Origin: Neorhizobium galegae
Lineage (GTDB): Bacteria; Pseudomonadota; Alphaproteobacteria; Rhizobiales; Rhizobiaceae
Reading direction: 5' to 3'
Length of the DNA stretch: 64,000 bases
NCBI RefSeq assembly: GCF_017877055.1
Contig: NZ_JAGIPG010000001.1
Span: forward strand, 1,674,001 to 1,738,000
The position numbers and the translations under genes are program-made. This document shows positions 1-8,872 of the stretch, one piece after another (position 1 is the first letter of the stretch; every line of letters starts with the position of its first letter). Below the pieces are notes generated by a model, which worked only from the letters and a program-made list of their open reading frames with translations, ran no database searches and was not told where the DNA came from.

Positions 1-181
1 ATGAAAACATCAGGTCGAGCGGATTGAACCCCGGCTCGGAAGCGCCCGTCACCACCTCAACCCGACCACCCGTCTCGCTTGTCACCTGCGGGTGACCGAG
101 GCGTCCGAGGACGGCGGTCGCGCCGACCGGCCGTGTCTTTACTTTCAGTTCGACCATGGGCTTGTCCTTACCTTGCAGCAT
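1..181 (-). CDS. OsmC family protein, N-terminal part (runs off the window)
   Basis: Sixty codons can be read on the minus strand before the window ends, so only the N-terminus is present. The readable part contains TRPVGATAVLGR, a VTSETGG segment and ASEPGFNPLDLMF. These are what I expect at the start of an OsmC/Ohr-like peroxide-stress protein, whose catalytic cysteines would lie further on and are not visible. The ATG at 181 is the longest start. An internal ATG eight codons later (157) is equally possible. The gene follows a secreted-protein gene on the same strand after an 11-base gap, so the two may be co-transcribed. The family call is from recalled sequence similarity only. Confidence 0.6.
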   Translation of the reverse strand, partial: MLQGKDKPMVELKVKTRPVGATAVLGRLGHPQVTSETGGRVEVVTGASEPGFNPLDLMFS

Positions 182-192
182 ATGCACCGGGA

Positions 193-1116
193 TCAGTCCA
201 TCAGATAGGCCTGCAATTTCAAGGTCGCATTCGGACTTTTGTCGCTATAGCCGATGACATCGCAATTCGTCTTGCTGCGCAACGGCGCCTTGCCATGCAG
301 GAAATAGGTGGATGTTTGGGCCTGGTAATAGCCGATCACGAAATAGGGTGCCGGTTCGCAGCCCTTCTTGAACGTGTAGGCGACGCCGATCGCTTCGCCC
401 ATATGCTCGATCCTGCCTTGGAACAGCAGCGTGTTCGGCGGGATCGTACCGGCGATCGATGGTTTCGGATCATGATAGGTGATGAGCCCATACTTGTAGC
501 TCACATGCATGAAGGAGTCGTTGTGGATGAACGGCTCGATATTCAGGCTGTTGTTGAGCGGGTGGTCCGTGTCTTTGGCAGAGGCGAGCGCGAAATCCCG
601 CCTCTTGCCATATGGGTTGAATTCCGTGTCCAGCGTGGGAAAGCCCTGCGGGCAAAGCGTCGTCCAGAGGTGCGCAAGGGTAAGCCCGCCTGCCGCATTG
701 TTGGGCTCGACGATCGAGCCGGTTTCGTCCTTGAAACGGAACCGTCCGGGCGCTCGAATATCGTCATGTTTCTCCCAGACCCCGGCAAAGGTAAATTTTC
801 GCCCGCGAGGGTCGGTGAGTGAGCCGGCATCGCAGTCGGCGCCTATCTCCGCCTTGGTATTGTCACCGTCCAGGCTGGTCTTGATGCAGTCGTTGATCAC
901 CGCCTTGCCGCGCCCTAGAAACCAGTTTGAGCAATAGTCGCTGGCGTCCTTGGGCGTCATCTCGGCGAGGATATGGGCATTGGCCGTACCGATCCCCTCC
1001 GCCGCTTTCACGGAAAGCTCCGGCGAATGAGTCTCTATGGAGATCGTCTCGGCGGAAACGGCGACCGTAGTTGCCAGAAGGCAGGCAAATGCCTTTGGAA
1101 AAATGAGATTGTTCAT
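193..1116 (-). CDS. Secreted protein of unknown function
   Basis: A 307-residue protein beginning with a typical Sec signal peptide (hydrophobic segment about residues 8-20, likely cleaved after VSA near residue 22). The mature part has several well-spaced cysteines (in DYCSNWF, NDCIKT, ADCDAG, TLCPQG, KGCEPAP and KTNCDV), which suggests disulfide bonds in the periplasm. I recognise no catalytic motif. Its upstream neighbour is tRNA-Leu and its downstream neighbour is an OsmC-like gene. Function cannot be assigned. The coding call rests on the signal peptide, the length of the frame and rhizobial-type codon use. Confidence 0.75.
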   Translation of the reverse strand: MNNLIFPKAFACLLATTVAVSAETISIETHSPELSVKAAEGIGTANAHILAEMTPKDASDYCSNWFLGRGKAVINDCIKTSLDGDNTKAEIGADCDAGSLTDPRGRKFTFAGVWEKHDDIRAPGRFRFKDETGSIVEPNNAAGGLTLAHLWTTLCPQGFPTLDTEFNPYGKRRDFALASAKDTDHPLNNSLNIEPFIHNDSFMHVSYKYGLITYHDPKPSIAGTIPPNTLLFQGRIEHMGEAIGVAYTFKKGCEPAPYFVIGYYQAQTSTYFLHGKAPLRSKTNCDVIGYSDKSPNATLKLQAYLMD

Positions 1117-1230
1117 GTCTTTCCCCAGATGTCCCGATCGACGGGATTAAGGGAAAAATCTAAAAGGAACGGGAGCTTGGTCGCTAAATTTTTACCGGCC
1201 GGTTCTGTCCGTCGTGATCCGGGCAACAAA

Positions 1231-1250
1231 AAACCCGCCGAAGCGGGTTT
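1231..1250 (-). terminator. Rho-independent terminator of tRNA-Leu
   Basis: An 8-bp perfect inverted repeat (AAACCCGC / GCGGGTTT) with a 4-base loop lies eight bases beyond the tRNA 3' end. On the minus strand it is followed by a T-rich stretch (TTTGTTG after the stem's own TTT), as expected for an intrinsic terminator. Confidence 0.8.
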
Positions 1251-1257
1251 CTTATTT

Positions 1258-1342
1258 TGGTGCGGTCGAGAAGACTCGAACTTCCACGTCTTGCGACACA
1301 GCGACCTCAACGCTGCGCGTCTACCAATTCCGCCACGACCGC
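1258..1342 (-). tRNA. tRNA-Leu (anticodon GAG)
   Basis: Read on the minus strand, the 85-base gene starts GCGGTCG, which pairs with CGACCGC before the discriminator A and an encoded CCA. The anticodon stem CAGCG/CGCTG encloses the loop TTGAGGT, giving anticodon GAG, which reads CUC and CUU leucine codons. A long variable arm and the T loop TTCGAGTC are visible, as expected for a class II tRNA. It is a single gene with its own terminator. Confidence 0.95.
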
Positions 1343-1518
1343 ATCGTGGTAGATGCCGACTTGCGCCGGCGGGGCTGCATGTAGCAAAAGCATTTGGGGT
1401 GCACAAGTGCGCCGTGACAGATTTTTGAAGGATAAAAATTCCAGGTCCGAATGCCTATATAAACCGGGCCGAAACCGGCCTCTTGCCGCCCCCTTTTGTT
1501 TTTGCCAGAAGATTTTCC

Positions 1519-2247
1519 ATGCTCACGCGCACCGATCTCGATCTCTCCATGCTGCCGCAGGCCGGTTCTCCGCCCGTGCGCTGGCGAATCTCCGATGGCC
1601 TGGTTCCCTATGAGGAGGCGGTGGCGGAAATGGAGCGCGAGGTGGCGGCGATCGCCGATGGCAGCGCCGACGAGCTCGTCTGGCTGCTCGAACACCCGCC
1701 GCTCTATACCGCCGGCACCAGCGCCGACACGGCCGACCTGATCGAGCCGGACCGGTTCCCGGTATTTTCTACAGGCCGTGGCGGCGAATACACCTATCAT
1801 GGCCCCGGCCAGCGGGTGGCCTACGTGATGCTCGACCTCAAACGCCGGCGCCAGGACGTGCGCGCCTATGTGGCGGCGCTCGAGGAACTGGTGATCCGCA
1901 CCCTCGGCATGATGAACGTGCGCGGCGAGCGGCGCGAGGACCGCGTCGGCGTCTGGGTGCGCCGGCCGGAAAAACCGCTGCTGCCGGATGGCTCGATGGC
2001 GGAGGACAAGGTGGCCGCGCTCGGCATCCGCCTGCGCCGCTGGGTCAGCTTCCACGGCCTGTCGCTCAACGTCGATCCGGACCTGACGCATTTCACCGGC
2101 ATCGTGCCCTGCGGCATCAGCGCCTATGGCGTCACGAGCCTCGTCGATCTTGGCCTTCCCGTGATGATGGCCGATGTCGACATGCGCCTGCGCGAAGCCT
2201 TCGAGGAAATTTTTGGAGCCACAGCTTCCCATAGCGCCTCCTCCTGA
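1519..2247 (+). CDS. lipB: Lipoyl(octanoyl) transferase LipB
   Basis: LipB moves the octanoyl group from octanoyl-ACP to lipoyl domains, the first step of endogenous lipoate assembly in the cytoplasm. The 242-residue protein carries the family signature [13 protein letters not shown] (about 86-98). The acyl-accepting cysteine is in [11 protein letters not shown] (Cys198) and the catalytic lysine in [10 protein letters not shown] (Lys164). I chose the ATG at 1519 because upstream in-frame codons (from 1483) do not resemble the family and other rhizobial LipB proteins begin close to [13 protein letters not shown]. Targets encoded in this window include the lipoyl protein GcvH. It stands alone between a tRNA and an EamA gene. 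Confidence 0.93.
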   Translation: MLTRTDLDLSMLPQAGSPPVRWRISDGLVPYEEAVAEMEREVAAIADGSADELVWLLEHPPLYTAGTSADTADLIEPDRFPVFSTGRGGEYTYHGPGQRVAYVMLDLKRRRQDVRAYVAALEELVIRTLGMMNVRGERREDRVGVWVRRPEKPLLPDGSMAEDKVAALGIRLRRWVSFHGLSLNVDPDLTHFTGIVPCGISAYGVTSLVDLGLPVMMADVDMRLREAFEEIFGATASHSASS

Positions 2248-2309
2248 TCACGCCTTGAACATTGCCGAACGCTGTGGTTGAAGGACCCGGTTTCACGAAA
2301 GTGCCGGGC

Positions 2310-3230
2310 ATGCGCTCTTCCACGTCTGAAAATCCGCTGAAGGGCATGGCCATCATGGCCACCTGCATGGTCATCCTGCCGCTGATGGATGCCATCGCCA
2401 AATACATGGCGACCTTCGAGGCGATGTCGCCTGGCCAGGTAACCTTCTACCGGTTCTTTTTCCAGCTCGTCTGCATCCTGCCGCTCGTCGTCCTCACGGG
2501 GGCCGCCATCTTCCGGCCGAAGCGCCCCTGGATGAACCTTTTGCGCGGCGTGCTGCATGCGGCGGCCAGCCTGATGTTTTTCGCGGCGGTCAAATACATG
2601 CCGCTCGCCGATGTCTTCGCCATCTATTTTGTCGAGCCCTTCATGCTCACCATGATGTCGGCGATCTTCTTGCGCGAAAAGGTCGGCTGGCGGCGGTGGC
2701 TGGCGATTATCGTCGGTTTCGGTGGTGCCATGATCGTCATCCAGCCGAGCTATGCGATCTTCGGCTGGACGGCGCTGCTGCCGGTCGCCTGCGCCTTCCT
2801 CTTCACGCTCTACCTCTTCCTCAACCGCGCGATCGGCGAAGCCGATTCGCCGCTCGTCATGCAGACCGTGGCAGGCGTCGGAGGAACGCTGTTGATGGCA
2901 GCAGCCCTGGTGATCGGGGATGCCGCAGGGGCTCAGGATTTTACGCCGTCGCTGCCCGCCTCCTGGCTCGGTCTCGTCCTGCTGATACTGCTCGGCTCGA
3001 TCTCAGGCTACATGCATCTGCTCGTGGTCCGGGCCTTCCGGCTGGCGCCGCTTTCACTGCTTGCGCCCTTCCAGTATTTCGAGATCATCTCGGCGACGGT
3101 GCTCGGTTACGCGCTGTTCGGCGATTTCCCGAGCGCTTCCAAATGGCTCGGCATTACCGTCATCGTCGCCTCCGGCCTGTTCATCATCTGGCGGGAGCGT
3201 TCCAAATCGAAGCAGCTGGAGACGGTTTGA
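2310..3230 (+). CDS. EamA/DMT-superfamily membrane transporter
   Basis: A 306-residue integral membrane protein with about ten hydrophobic segments and two related EamA halves (about 12-140 and 155-295), the classic drug/metabolite transporter layout. These proteins usually export amino acids or other small metabolites across the inner membrane. The substrate cannot be read from the sequence. The ATG at 2310 is preferred over the upstream in-frame start because the first hydrophobic helix begins soon after it. The C-terminus is basic (WRERSKSKQ), consistent with a cytoplasmic tail. It follows lipB by about 60 bases on the same strand. Confidence 0.85.
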   Translation: MRSSTSENPLKGMAIMATCMVILPLMDAIAKYMATFEAMSPGQVTFYRFFFQLVCILPLVVLTGAAIFRPKRPWMNLLRGVLHAAASLMFFAAVKYMPLADVFAIYFVEPFMLTMMSAIFLREKVGWRRWLAIIVGFGGAMIVIQPSYAIFGWTALLPVACAFLFTLYLFLNRAIGEADSPLVMQTVAGVGGTLLMAAALVIGDAAGAQDFTPSLPASWLGLVLLILLGSISGYMHLLVVRAFRLAPLSLLAPFQYFEIISATVLGYALFGDFPSASKWLGITVIVASGLFIIWRERSKSKQLETV

Positions 3231-3327
3231 CGACCTTGTTTCCCGCGTATTAACCCCGCTTCTTTGCTACCCCTCAACTTCTCTCATTTATTATCCCCCA
3301 CATTCAGTTTCATGATGAAACGGAGAA

Positions 3328-4044
3328 ATGAAGATGAGCGGATTCCGCTTTTCTTTTCCGGCATGTGTCATCGCCGGGAAGGGTCGGATTGTGGCCGACG
3401 ATATTCTGATGCTGCGCAAATACGCGTTCCCGGATGGCATTTGCTCCTCCGAAGATGCGCTCGCCCTTCTTGCGCTGAATGATTCCTGTTCCGAACAAAG
3501 CCCCGAATGGTCGACCTATTTCGTCGAAAGCCTGACGGCATATCTCGTGCGTGGCACGAAGCCGCCGGGACGCATCGACGACGCGAAAGCCAGCTGGCTG
3601 ATGCGCACGATCGCTGGCGACGGCGCCGTTCATTCGGCCGTCGAGCTCGAACTGCTGCTGCATGCCATGGAAGTCGCGTCCGAAGTGCCGGAAAACCTCT
3701 CGGCCTTCGCCCTCGACCAGATTCGCATGGCCCTCGAGCCGGGCGCGCGCGGCGCCTACCATGCCACCCGCCCGGCCTCTGCCGGCATCACCGCCTTCGA
3801 TCTCGCCTATGTCTGGCGGGTGTTGCGCGGTGCGATGGAGCGTGGCCGGCTGATGCTTTCGCCGCTCGAAGCGCGGGTCCTGTGCGAGATCGACGAACTG
3901 GCCGATCCTGAGGCCAATCATCCCGCCTGGCGGGAGATGATGGCGGCGGTGGCGACCTATGAAAGGCCGAGGGAGGTGCTGCGCTCCGGCCCGTGGCTGG
4001 TGACCGATGCAGGGCATCGCCTGACGCAGGAAGTGGCGGCCTGA
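3328..4044 (+). CDS. Conserved protein of unknown function
   Basis: A 238-residue soluble protein with no signal peptide or membrane segment. It is mostly acidic and apparently helical and seems to hold two related blocks: an N-terminal block with ADDILMLRKYAFPDGICSS and a later block with AFDLAYVWRVLRGAM. Each is followed by a segment rich in leucine and acidic residues (ALALLALND; VLCEIDELAD). I do not recognise the family and see no catalytic motif. The start at 3328 has a purine-rich ribosome site (ACGGAGAA) and a second in-frame ATG two codons later. It is isolated, with about 97 bases before it and 137 after. Confidence 0.75.
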   Translation: MKMSGFRFSFPACVIAGKGRIVADDILMLRKYAFPDGICSSEDALALLALNDSCSEQSPEWSTYFVESLTAYLVRGTKPPGRIDDAKASWLMRTIAGDGAVHSAVELELLLHAMEVASEVPENLSAFALDQIRMALEPGARGAYHATRPASAGITAFDLAYVWRVLRGAMERGRLMLSPLEARVLCEIDELADPEANHPAWREMMAAVATYERPREVLRSGPWLVTDAGHRLTQEVAA

Positions 4045-4181
4045 CGAACCGTCGGGTCGCAACCCTCGCACGGCTGCTCATTCGCATTTTAGCGATTGGC
4101 TAAACCCCGTGGAAAATCAATCGGCCTAATGGTGTCTGTGATGATCGGCCAATGCCAAGCCGACAGGCTCCGGAGGTCGAC

Positions 4182-5450
4182 ATGACGCCCATTGTTTCAG
4201 CCGTCTTGCTGCTGACGATCAATCTCGGCTTTCTCTGGCTGCTGATGGCCGCACCCGTCGGCCGCCGCACCATCACGCTGCACCGGACACTCGAAATCTC
4301 CCCGGAGCGCCTTTGGAGCGCCTTTCACCCGGGCGGCGAGGAGGCGAGTTGGAACCCTTCGGTCCTCTCCTCAGGGGTGGAACAGAACTGCGGCGGCATC
4401 GAGATCGCCTACAGCCATCCCGACCGCCACGGCGCGCCGATCCGGAGGGTCTTCAAGGTGGAGGAGAATGTCGATCACTTCAGGCACAGTTACGAGAGCC
4501 GTGCACGCGTGATCGACGATACCGCACTCGATATTTCCGTCTGGCGCAATTTCGAGGAATATCGCGCGGTGTCGGCGGCGTCCGGCGGCTCGACGCTCAC
4601 GCTTGCCCAGACGGACACCTATCGCGGACTGGCAGTCTACCTGTTTCGCTATTTCATGATCCGTCGCGAACTTTCGTCGCTGACCGCCTGGCTGAAGAGC
4701 GGCCGGCCGAAGGCGGGAGGCATGATCGAGCACCCCGTCACCCAGATAGGCCTGGCCGTCCTTTCTACGCTGCTGCTCTGGCCGTTTTTCGGGCTCACTC
4801 CTGCCGGCCTGACGATCTCGGTCATCCTCACCCTGGTCATCGTGCTGCACGAACTCGGACATCTGGCGGCTTATCGCGCCTTCGGGCATGAGACGGTCCG
4901 GATGATCTTCGTGCCGCTGCTCGGCGGCCTGGCGATCGGCGGCAGGCCCTATAAGAGCCGATTCGAAGTGGCGACCTGCGCGCTGATGGGCGCCGGCATG
5001 TCGGCATTCCTGGTCCCGGTCGTGGTTTCCGCTAGTCACCTGGCAAACAGCCGCATACTTCCCGTGGCATTGCGGGAGCCGGCGCTGGTTTTCCTGCTGA
5101 TCCTCGGGGCCTTCAACCTCCTCAACCTTCTGCCCATGTACCGGTTCGACGGCGGCAGGATTCTAAGGCAGATCTTTCCGACCCGCAGCCTGCTCGTTGC
5201 CGGCAGTTTCGGCATCACGCTCCTGATGCTCTGGGTCGGTTACCGGATCGGGCTGCCGCCGACCGCCCTCATCGCGGCACTTGCGGTCTTCACGCTGATG
5301 AGCCTGATGGGCTTTTCGTCGGTCAAACCGCGCGAAAGCCTCGACCCCATGCATCCGGGCGAGCGGCTGATGGCGGGACTCGGCCTCTATGCAGCCGTCG
5401 CCATCCACTCCTACGGTATCATATATGCTTGCGACCGCCTTTTCGGCTGA
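4182..5450 (+). CDS. Site-2-protease-like (M50) membrane metallopeptidase with N-terminal SRPBCC-like segment
   Basis: A 422-residue protein. A membrane helix (about 5-25) is followed by a 140-residue soluble segment (about 30-170) that reads like an SRPBCC/START ligand-binding fold (RTLEISPERLWSAFHPGG at its start). Then comes a multi-helix M50 domain. The zinc site HELGH is at 223-227 and the second motif NLLPMYRFDGG at 315-325, so all three expected metal ligands are present. M50 enzymes cut substrates inside the membrane. The start at 4182 has a strong GGAGG six bases upstream, which decides it over the longer frame from 4152. The fusion is unusual. Function and substrate are unknown. Confidence 0.8.
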   Translation: MTPIVSAVLLLTINLGFLWLLMAAPVGRRTITLHRTLEISPERLWSAFHPGGEEASWNPSVLSSGVEQNCGGIEIAYSHPDRHGAPIRRVFKVEENVDHFRHSYESRARVIDDTALDISVWRNFEEYRAVSAASGGSTLTLAQTDTYRGLAVYLFRYFMIRRELSSLTAWLKSGRPKAGGMIEHPVTQIGLAVLSTLLLWPFFGLTPAGLTISVILTLVIVLHELGHLAAYRAFGHETVRMIFVPLLGGLAIGGRPYKSRFEVATCALMGAGMSAFLVPVVVSASHLANSRILPVALREPALVFLLILGAFNLLNLLPMYRFDGGRILRQIFPTRSLLVAGSFGITLLMLWVGYRIGLPPTALIAALAVFTLMSLMGFSSVKPRESLDPMHPGERLMAGLGLYAAVAIHSYGIIYACDRLFG

Positions 5451-5527
5451 TCACCTGCTCTCGATATCACTTGCCATCGACGTCTCCGCCCATTGACATC
5501 GGCCCGCCCAGGGGCTCCAAAGGTTGC

Positions 5528-6142
5528 ATGAAAAGCGAAAACCCCACTCTACCATCCGGCTATTCCGCCGTACCTCCAGGCAAGATCGCGACCGTCGTGA
5601 CCTGCCTCGAAATGCTGGGCAGGCCGCGCAGGAAAACCACGCCGGCGCCGGACACCCTCACCCTGGAGCGCTGGCAGTCTCCCGCACTCGACGAATACCG
5701 CGCGCTGTTTCGGGCGGTCGGCGAGAACTGGATGTGGGTCTCCCGGCTGGTCATGGGGGATGACGAACTTGCCTCGGTCCTCAATGATCCGCAGGTCGAG
5801 ATTTACGTGCTTCTCGACGGCGGCCGCCGCATCGGCCTGTTGGAGCTCGATTTCCGGGAAAAGGGCGAATGCGAGCTCGTCTATTTCGGTCTCGTCGCCG
5901 GTGCGATCGGCAAGGGCGCCGGCCGTTTCATGATGAACTGGGCAATCGAGAGGGCCTGGGCGCATCCGATCCGCCGTTTTTGGGTACATACCTGTCATTT
6001 CGACCACCCGGCCGCCATGCAGTTCTACCAGCGGTCCGGGTTCACGCCCTACGCCCTGATGGTCGAAGTGCTCGACGATCCACGCCTGACCGGCCTGACG
6101 CCGCGTACGACCTCGCCGCAGGTGCCGCTCATCGGACTTTGA
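5528..6142 (+). CDS. GNAT family N-acetyltransferase
   Basis: A 204-residue protein with a GNAT fold in its second half: the beta4 strand RIGLLELDF, ECELVYFGLV, then the acetyl-CoA loop region GAIGKGAGRFMMNWAIERAW and the late motif THCHFDHPAAMQFYQRSGF. These enzymes transfer acetyl from acetyl-CoA to an amine. The acceptor is not predictable here. The first 40 residues are less conserved, and the ATG at 5528 (MKSENPT) is chosen as the first ATG after the upstream gene. It lies between the M50 protease and the formaldehyde dehydrogenase gene on the same strand. Confidence 0.85.
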   Translation: MKSENPTLPSGYSAVPPGKIATVVTCLEMLGRPRRKTTPAPDTLTLERWQSPALDEYRALFRAVGENWMWVSRLVMGDDELASVLNDPQVEIYVLLDGGRRIGLLELDFREKGECELVYFGLVAGAIGKGAGRFMMNWAIERAWAHPIRRFWVHTCHFDHPAAMQFYQRSGFTPYALMVEVLDDPRLTGLTPRTTSPQVPLIGL

Positions 6143-6246
6143 TCCGCTCGCCGAAATGCGACCCCGAACGGCTCGTTCCGACTTGAGCCGGCCCCCTTGC
6201 CCGTGCCAAGGTCGCGCCGAATCTATACGCCTCAAGGGAGAACATC

Positions 6247-7374
6247 ATGGATATCCGCGCCGCCGTCGCCGTTCAGGCTGGCAAACCGCTCGAAGTCATG
6301 ACCGTCCAGCTCGAAGGCCCCCGCGCCGGCGAAGTGCTGATCGAGGTGAAGGCGACCGGCATCTGCCATACCGACGACTTCACCCTGTCCGGTGCCGACC
6401 CGGAAGGCCTGTTTCCGGCGATCCTCGGCCATGAGGGTGCGGGCGTCGTCGTCGATGTCGGCCCCGGCGTCACCTCGGTGAAGAAGGGCGACCACGTCAT
6501 CCCGCTCTACACGCCCGAATGCCGCGAATGTTATTCCTGCCTGTCGCGCAAGACCAATCTGTGTACCGCGATCCGCTCCACCCAGGGCCAGGGCCTGATG
6601 CCGGACGGCACCTCGCGCTTTTCGATCGGCAAGGACAAGATCCACCACTATATGGGCTGCTCGACTTTCGCGAATTACACCGTGCTGCCGGAGATCGCGC
6701 TTGCCAAGATCAACCCGGACGCACCTTTCGACAAGGTCTGCTATATCGGCTGCGGCGTGACGACGGGCATCGGTGCCGTCATCAACACCGCCAAGGTCGA
6801 GATCGGCGCCACCGCCGTCGTCTTCGGTCTCGGCGGCATCGGGCTCAACGTCATCCAGGGGCTTCGCCTTGCCGGCGCCGACATGATCATCGGTGTCGAT
6901 CTGAACAGTGACAAGAAGGCCTGGGGCGAACGCTTCGGCATGACCCATTTCGTCAACCCGAAGGAAGTCGACGGCGACATCGTTCCCTATCTCGTCAATC
7001 TGACCAGGCGTGGCGCCGACCACATAGGCGGGGCCGACTACACGTTCGACTGCACCGGCAATACCAAGGTCATGCGCCAGGCGCTGGAGGCCTCGCATCG
7101 CGGCTGGGGCAAGTCGGTAGTGATCGGCGTTGCCGGCGCCGGCCAGGAAATATCCACCCGTCCGTTCCAGCTCGTCACCGGCCGCAGCTGGATGGGCACG
7201 GCGTTCGGCGGCGCCCGCGGCCGTACCGACGTGCCAAAGATCGTCGATTGGTATATGGAGGGCAAGATCGAGATCGATCCGATGATCACCCACACCATGC
7301 CGCTCGAAGACATCAACAGAGGTTTTGAGCTGATGCATGGCGGCGAATCGATTCGCAGCGTAGTGATTTATTGA
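6247..7374 (+). CDS. frmA: S-(hydroxymethyl)glutathione dehydrogenase / class III alcohol dehydrogenase
   Basis: This zinc enzyme oxidises S-hydroxymethylglutathione, formed from formaldehyde and glutathione, to S-formylglutathione with NAD. It can also reduce S-nitrosoglutathione. The 375 residues match the family length. The catalytic zinc ligands are Cys40 (TGICHTDDF), His62 (GHEGAG) and a cysteine in [10 protein letters not shown]. The four structural zinc cysteines are at 92, 95, 98 and 106. The Rossmann motif [12 protein letters not shown] follows. The next step, S-formylglutathione hydrolase, is encoded 1.5 kb downstream on the same strand, which supports a formaldehyde detoxification role. 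A GGGAG ribosome site precedes the ATG. Confidence 0.95.
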   Translation: MDIRAAVAVQAGKPLEVMTVQLEGPRAGEVLIEVKATGICHTDDFTLSGADPEGLFPAILGHEGAGVVVDVGPGVTSVKKGDHVIPLYTPECRECYSCLSRKTNLCTAIRSTQGQGLMPDGTSRFSIGKDKIHHYMGCSTFANYTVLPEIALAKINPDAPFDKVCYIGCGVTTGIGAVINTAKVEIGATAVVFGLGGIGLNVIQGLRLAGADMIIGVDLNSDKKAWGERFGMTHFVNPKEVDGDIVPYLVNLTRRGADHIGGADYTFDCTGNTKVMRQALEASHRGWGKSVVIGVAGAGQEISTRPFQLVTGRSWMGTAFGGARGRTDVPKIVDWYMEGKIEIDPMITHTMPLEDINRGFELMHGGESIRSVVIY

Positions 7375-7447
7375 GCGATGTTCCAACACGCTCCGATACT
7401 GCGAATAGACCTAGGATTTAACTCCGTTTAATGTGAGGGACGCAGAG

Positions 7448-7636
7448 ATGTACAAATTCGAAATCTACAAGGACAAGGCCGGGGAATACCGTTTCCGCTT
7501 CAAGGCTGCGAACGGTCAGACCATGTTCTCGTCCGAAGGCTATTCGGCCAAGGCTTCCGCCGTTTCGGCCATAGAATCGATCCAGAAGAACGCGCCCGGC
7601 GCAGCGATCGACGACCAGACGACCGCCGTAGCCTGA
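7448..7636 (+). CDS. YegP-type DUF1508 small protein
   Basis: A 62-residue protein with one DUF1508 repeat: YKFEIYKDKAGEYRFRFKAAN followed by GYSAKASAVSAIESIQKNAP. This matches the YegP fold, a small beta-beta-alpha unit of unknown function often found singly or in tandem. There is no signal peptide. The start at 7448 (MYKFEI) is preferred to one five codons upstream because the domain begins at residue 2. It sits between the two formaldehyde-oxidation genes and is followed by a GC-rich hairpin, so it may be its own transcript. Confidence 0.8.
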   Translation: MYKFEIYKDKAGEYRFRFKAANGQTMFSSEGYSAKASAVSAIESIQKNAPGAAIDDQTTAVA

Positions 7637-7648
7637 GACGGCTTCCTG

Positions 7649-7676
7649 CACGCAGCCCGCCCTGTCGGGCTGCGTG
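7649..7676 (+). terminator. GC-rich hairpin after the DUF1508 gene
   Basis: An 11-bp perfect inverted repeat (CACGCAGCCCG / CGGGCTGCGTG) with a 6-base loop lies 13 bases past the stop codon. No T-run follows on either strand, so it may act as a weak terminator or an mRNA 3' stabiliser. Confidence 0.5.
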
Positions 7677-7726
7677 GCTTCCCGCAGTTTGAGGCGCCGA
7701 TCGGGCTGGGGCCGGAATATCCATCC

Positions 7727-8173
7727 ATGATCTATGTCGACGCCGATGCCTGCCCGGTCAAACCGGAGATCCTGAAAGTGGCGGAACGCCATGGCCTGGA
7801 AGTGACCTTCGTCGCCAATTCCGGCCTTCGCCCCTCCCGCGACCCGATGGTCCACAACGTCATCGTCTCGGCCGGTTTCGATGCCGCCGACAACTGGATC
7901 GCCGAACGCGCCGGACCCGCCGATATCGTCGTCACCGCCGACGTGCCGCTGGCGGTACGCTGTGTTGCGGCCGGTGCGCTGGTGACCGGACCGACCGGCC
8001 GCGTCTTCGACGAAACCAATATCGGCATGGCGAGTGCCATGCGCGATCTTGGGGCACATTTGCGGGAAACCGGCGAGAGCAAGGGCTACAACGCCGCCTT
8101 TTCACCGCGCGACCGATCGAAATTCCTGGAAACGCTGGACAGGCTCTGCCGCCGCGCCAAATCAGCCACGTGA
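7727..8173 (+). CDS. YaiI/YqxD family protein (DUF188)
   Basis: A 148-residue cytoplasmic protein beginning with YVDADACPVKPEILKVAERH, the hallmark of the YaiI/YqxD family. It continues with a PIN-like pattern of conserved acidic residues (GFDAADNWIAERAGPADIVVT and TNIGMA). Members are thought to be nuclease-like, but the biochemical activity is not established. The 3' end overlaps the next gene by four bases (GTGA), so the two are almost certainly translationally coupled. It lies in the stretch between frmA and fghA. Confidence 0.9.
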   Translation: MIYVDADACPVKPEILKVAERHGLEVTFVANSGLRPSRDPMVHNVIVSAGFDAADNWIAERAGPADIVVTADVPLAVRCVAAGALVTGPTGRVFDETNIGMASAMRDLGAHLRETGESKGYNAAFSPRDRSKFLETLDRLCRRAKSAT

Positions 8174-8853
8174 GCGATCGGAAGACCTTGATGCCGAGCC
8201 CCTGGCGCAGACTGAACTATCACAGGCATGGACCGTTCTTCGCGGGCACGATCGCCTCGCTCGCCTGCCTGCCGTTCCTGATCCTCTATGTGCCGGAGCT
8301 CGCACCCGGCATCACGGTCATCGTCTTCTTCCTGATCTATCTTGTCTTGATGGCGGTGCGCATCCCGAAACTCGATGGCGGCACGCTGCGGGGCAAGGGG
8401 CAGAACGACGACGAACCGGCCCCGGTCATCCTCGCCGTGACGTTGCTTGCGGTTGCCGCTGCCGTCGTTTCGCTGTTCGAGGCGTTGAACCGTTCGCAAC
8501 CGGCGGGTCTTGCCGCCGTCTCGCTCGCCTTCGGATCCGTCGTGCTCGGCTGGCTGACCATCCACACCATGTTCGCCATGCACTATGCCCATCTTTTCTG
8601 GCGGCCTGACGAGCAGGCGCAAGAGAACGAAGGAAAGCGCGGCGGCCTCGATTTCCCCGAAACGGACGAGCCCGGCGCCTATGATTTTCTGTATTTTTCC
8701 TTCGTGATCGGCATGACCGCCCAGACGTCGGACGTCCAGATCACCACGACCGGCATGCGCCGCATCAACCTGCTGCATGCGGTCGTATCCTTCTTTTTCA
8801 ACACCGTCCTTGTCGCCGCGGCCGTCAACGCCGTCGTGTCGATGGGCAACTGA
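8170..8853 (+). CDS. DUF1345 membrane protein
   Basis: A 227-residue inner-membrane protein with about five hydrophobic segments (roughly 22-40, 44-62, 88-108, 118-140 and 195-222). The family feature is YDFLYFSFVIGMTAQTSDV near the C-terminus. That segment resembles a pore-helix/filter arrangement of ion channels, but this is only my impression. The start is a GTG that overlaps the stop of the upstream DUF188 gene by four bases. The function of the family is unknown. It is followed after 19 bases by fghA, so it is probably in the same transcript. Confidence 0.88.
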   Translation: MSDRKTLMPSPWRRLNYHRHGPFFAGTIASLACLPFLILYVPELAPGITVIVFFLIYLVLMAVRIPKLDGGTLRGKGQNDDEPAPVILAVTLLAVAAAVVSLFEALNRSQPAGLAAVSLAFGSVVLGWLTIHTMFAMHYAHLFWRPDEQAQENEGKRGGLDFPETDEPGAYDFLYFSFVIGMTAQTSDVQITTTGMRRINLLHAVVSFFFNTVLVAAAVNAVVSMGN

Positions 8854-8872
8854 TGCCATCCAAGGAGCACCG

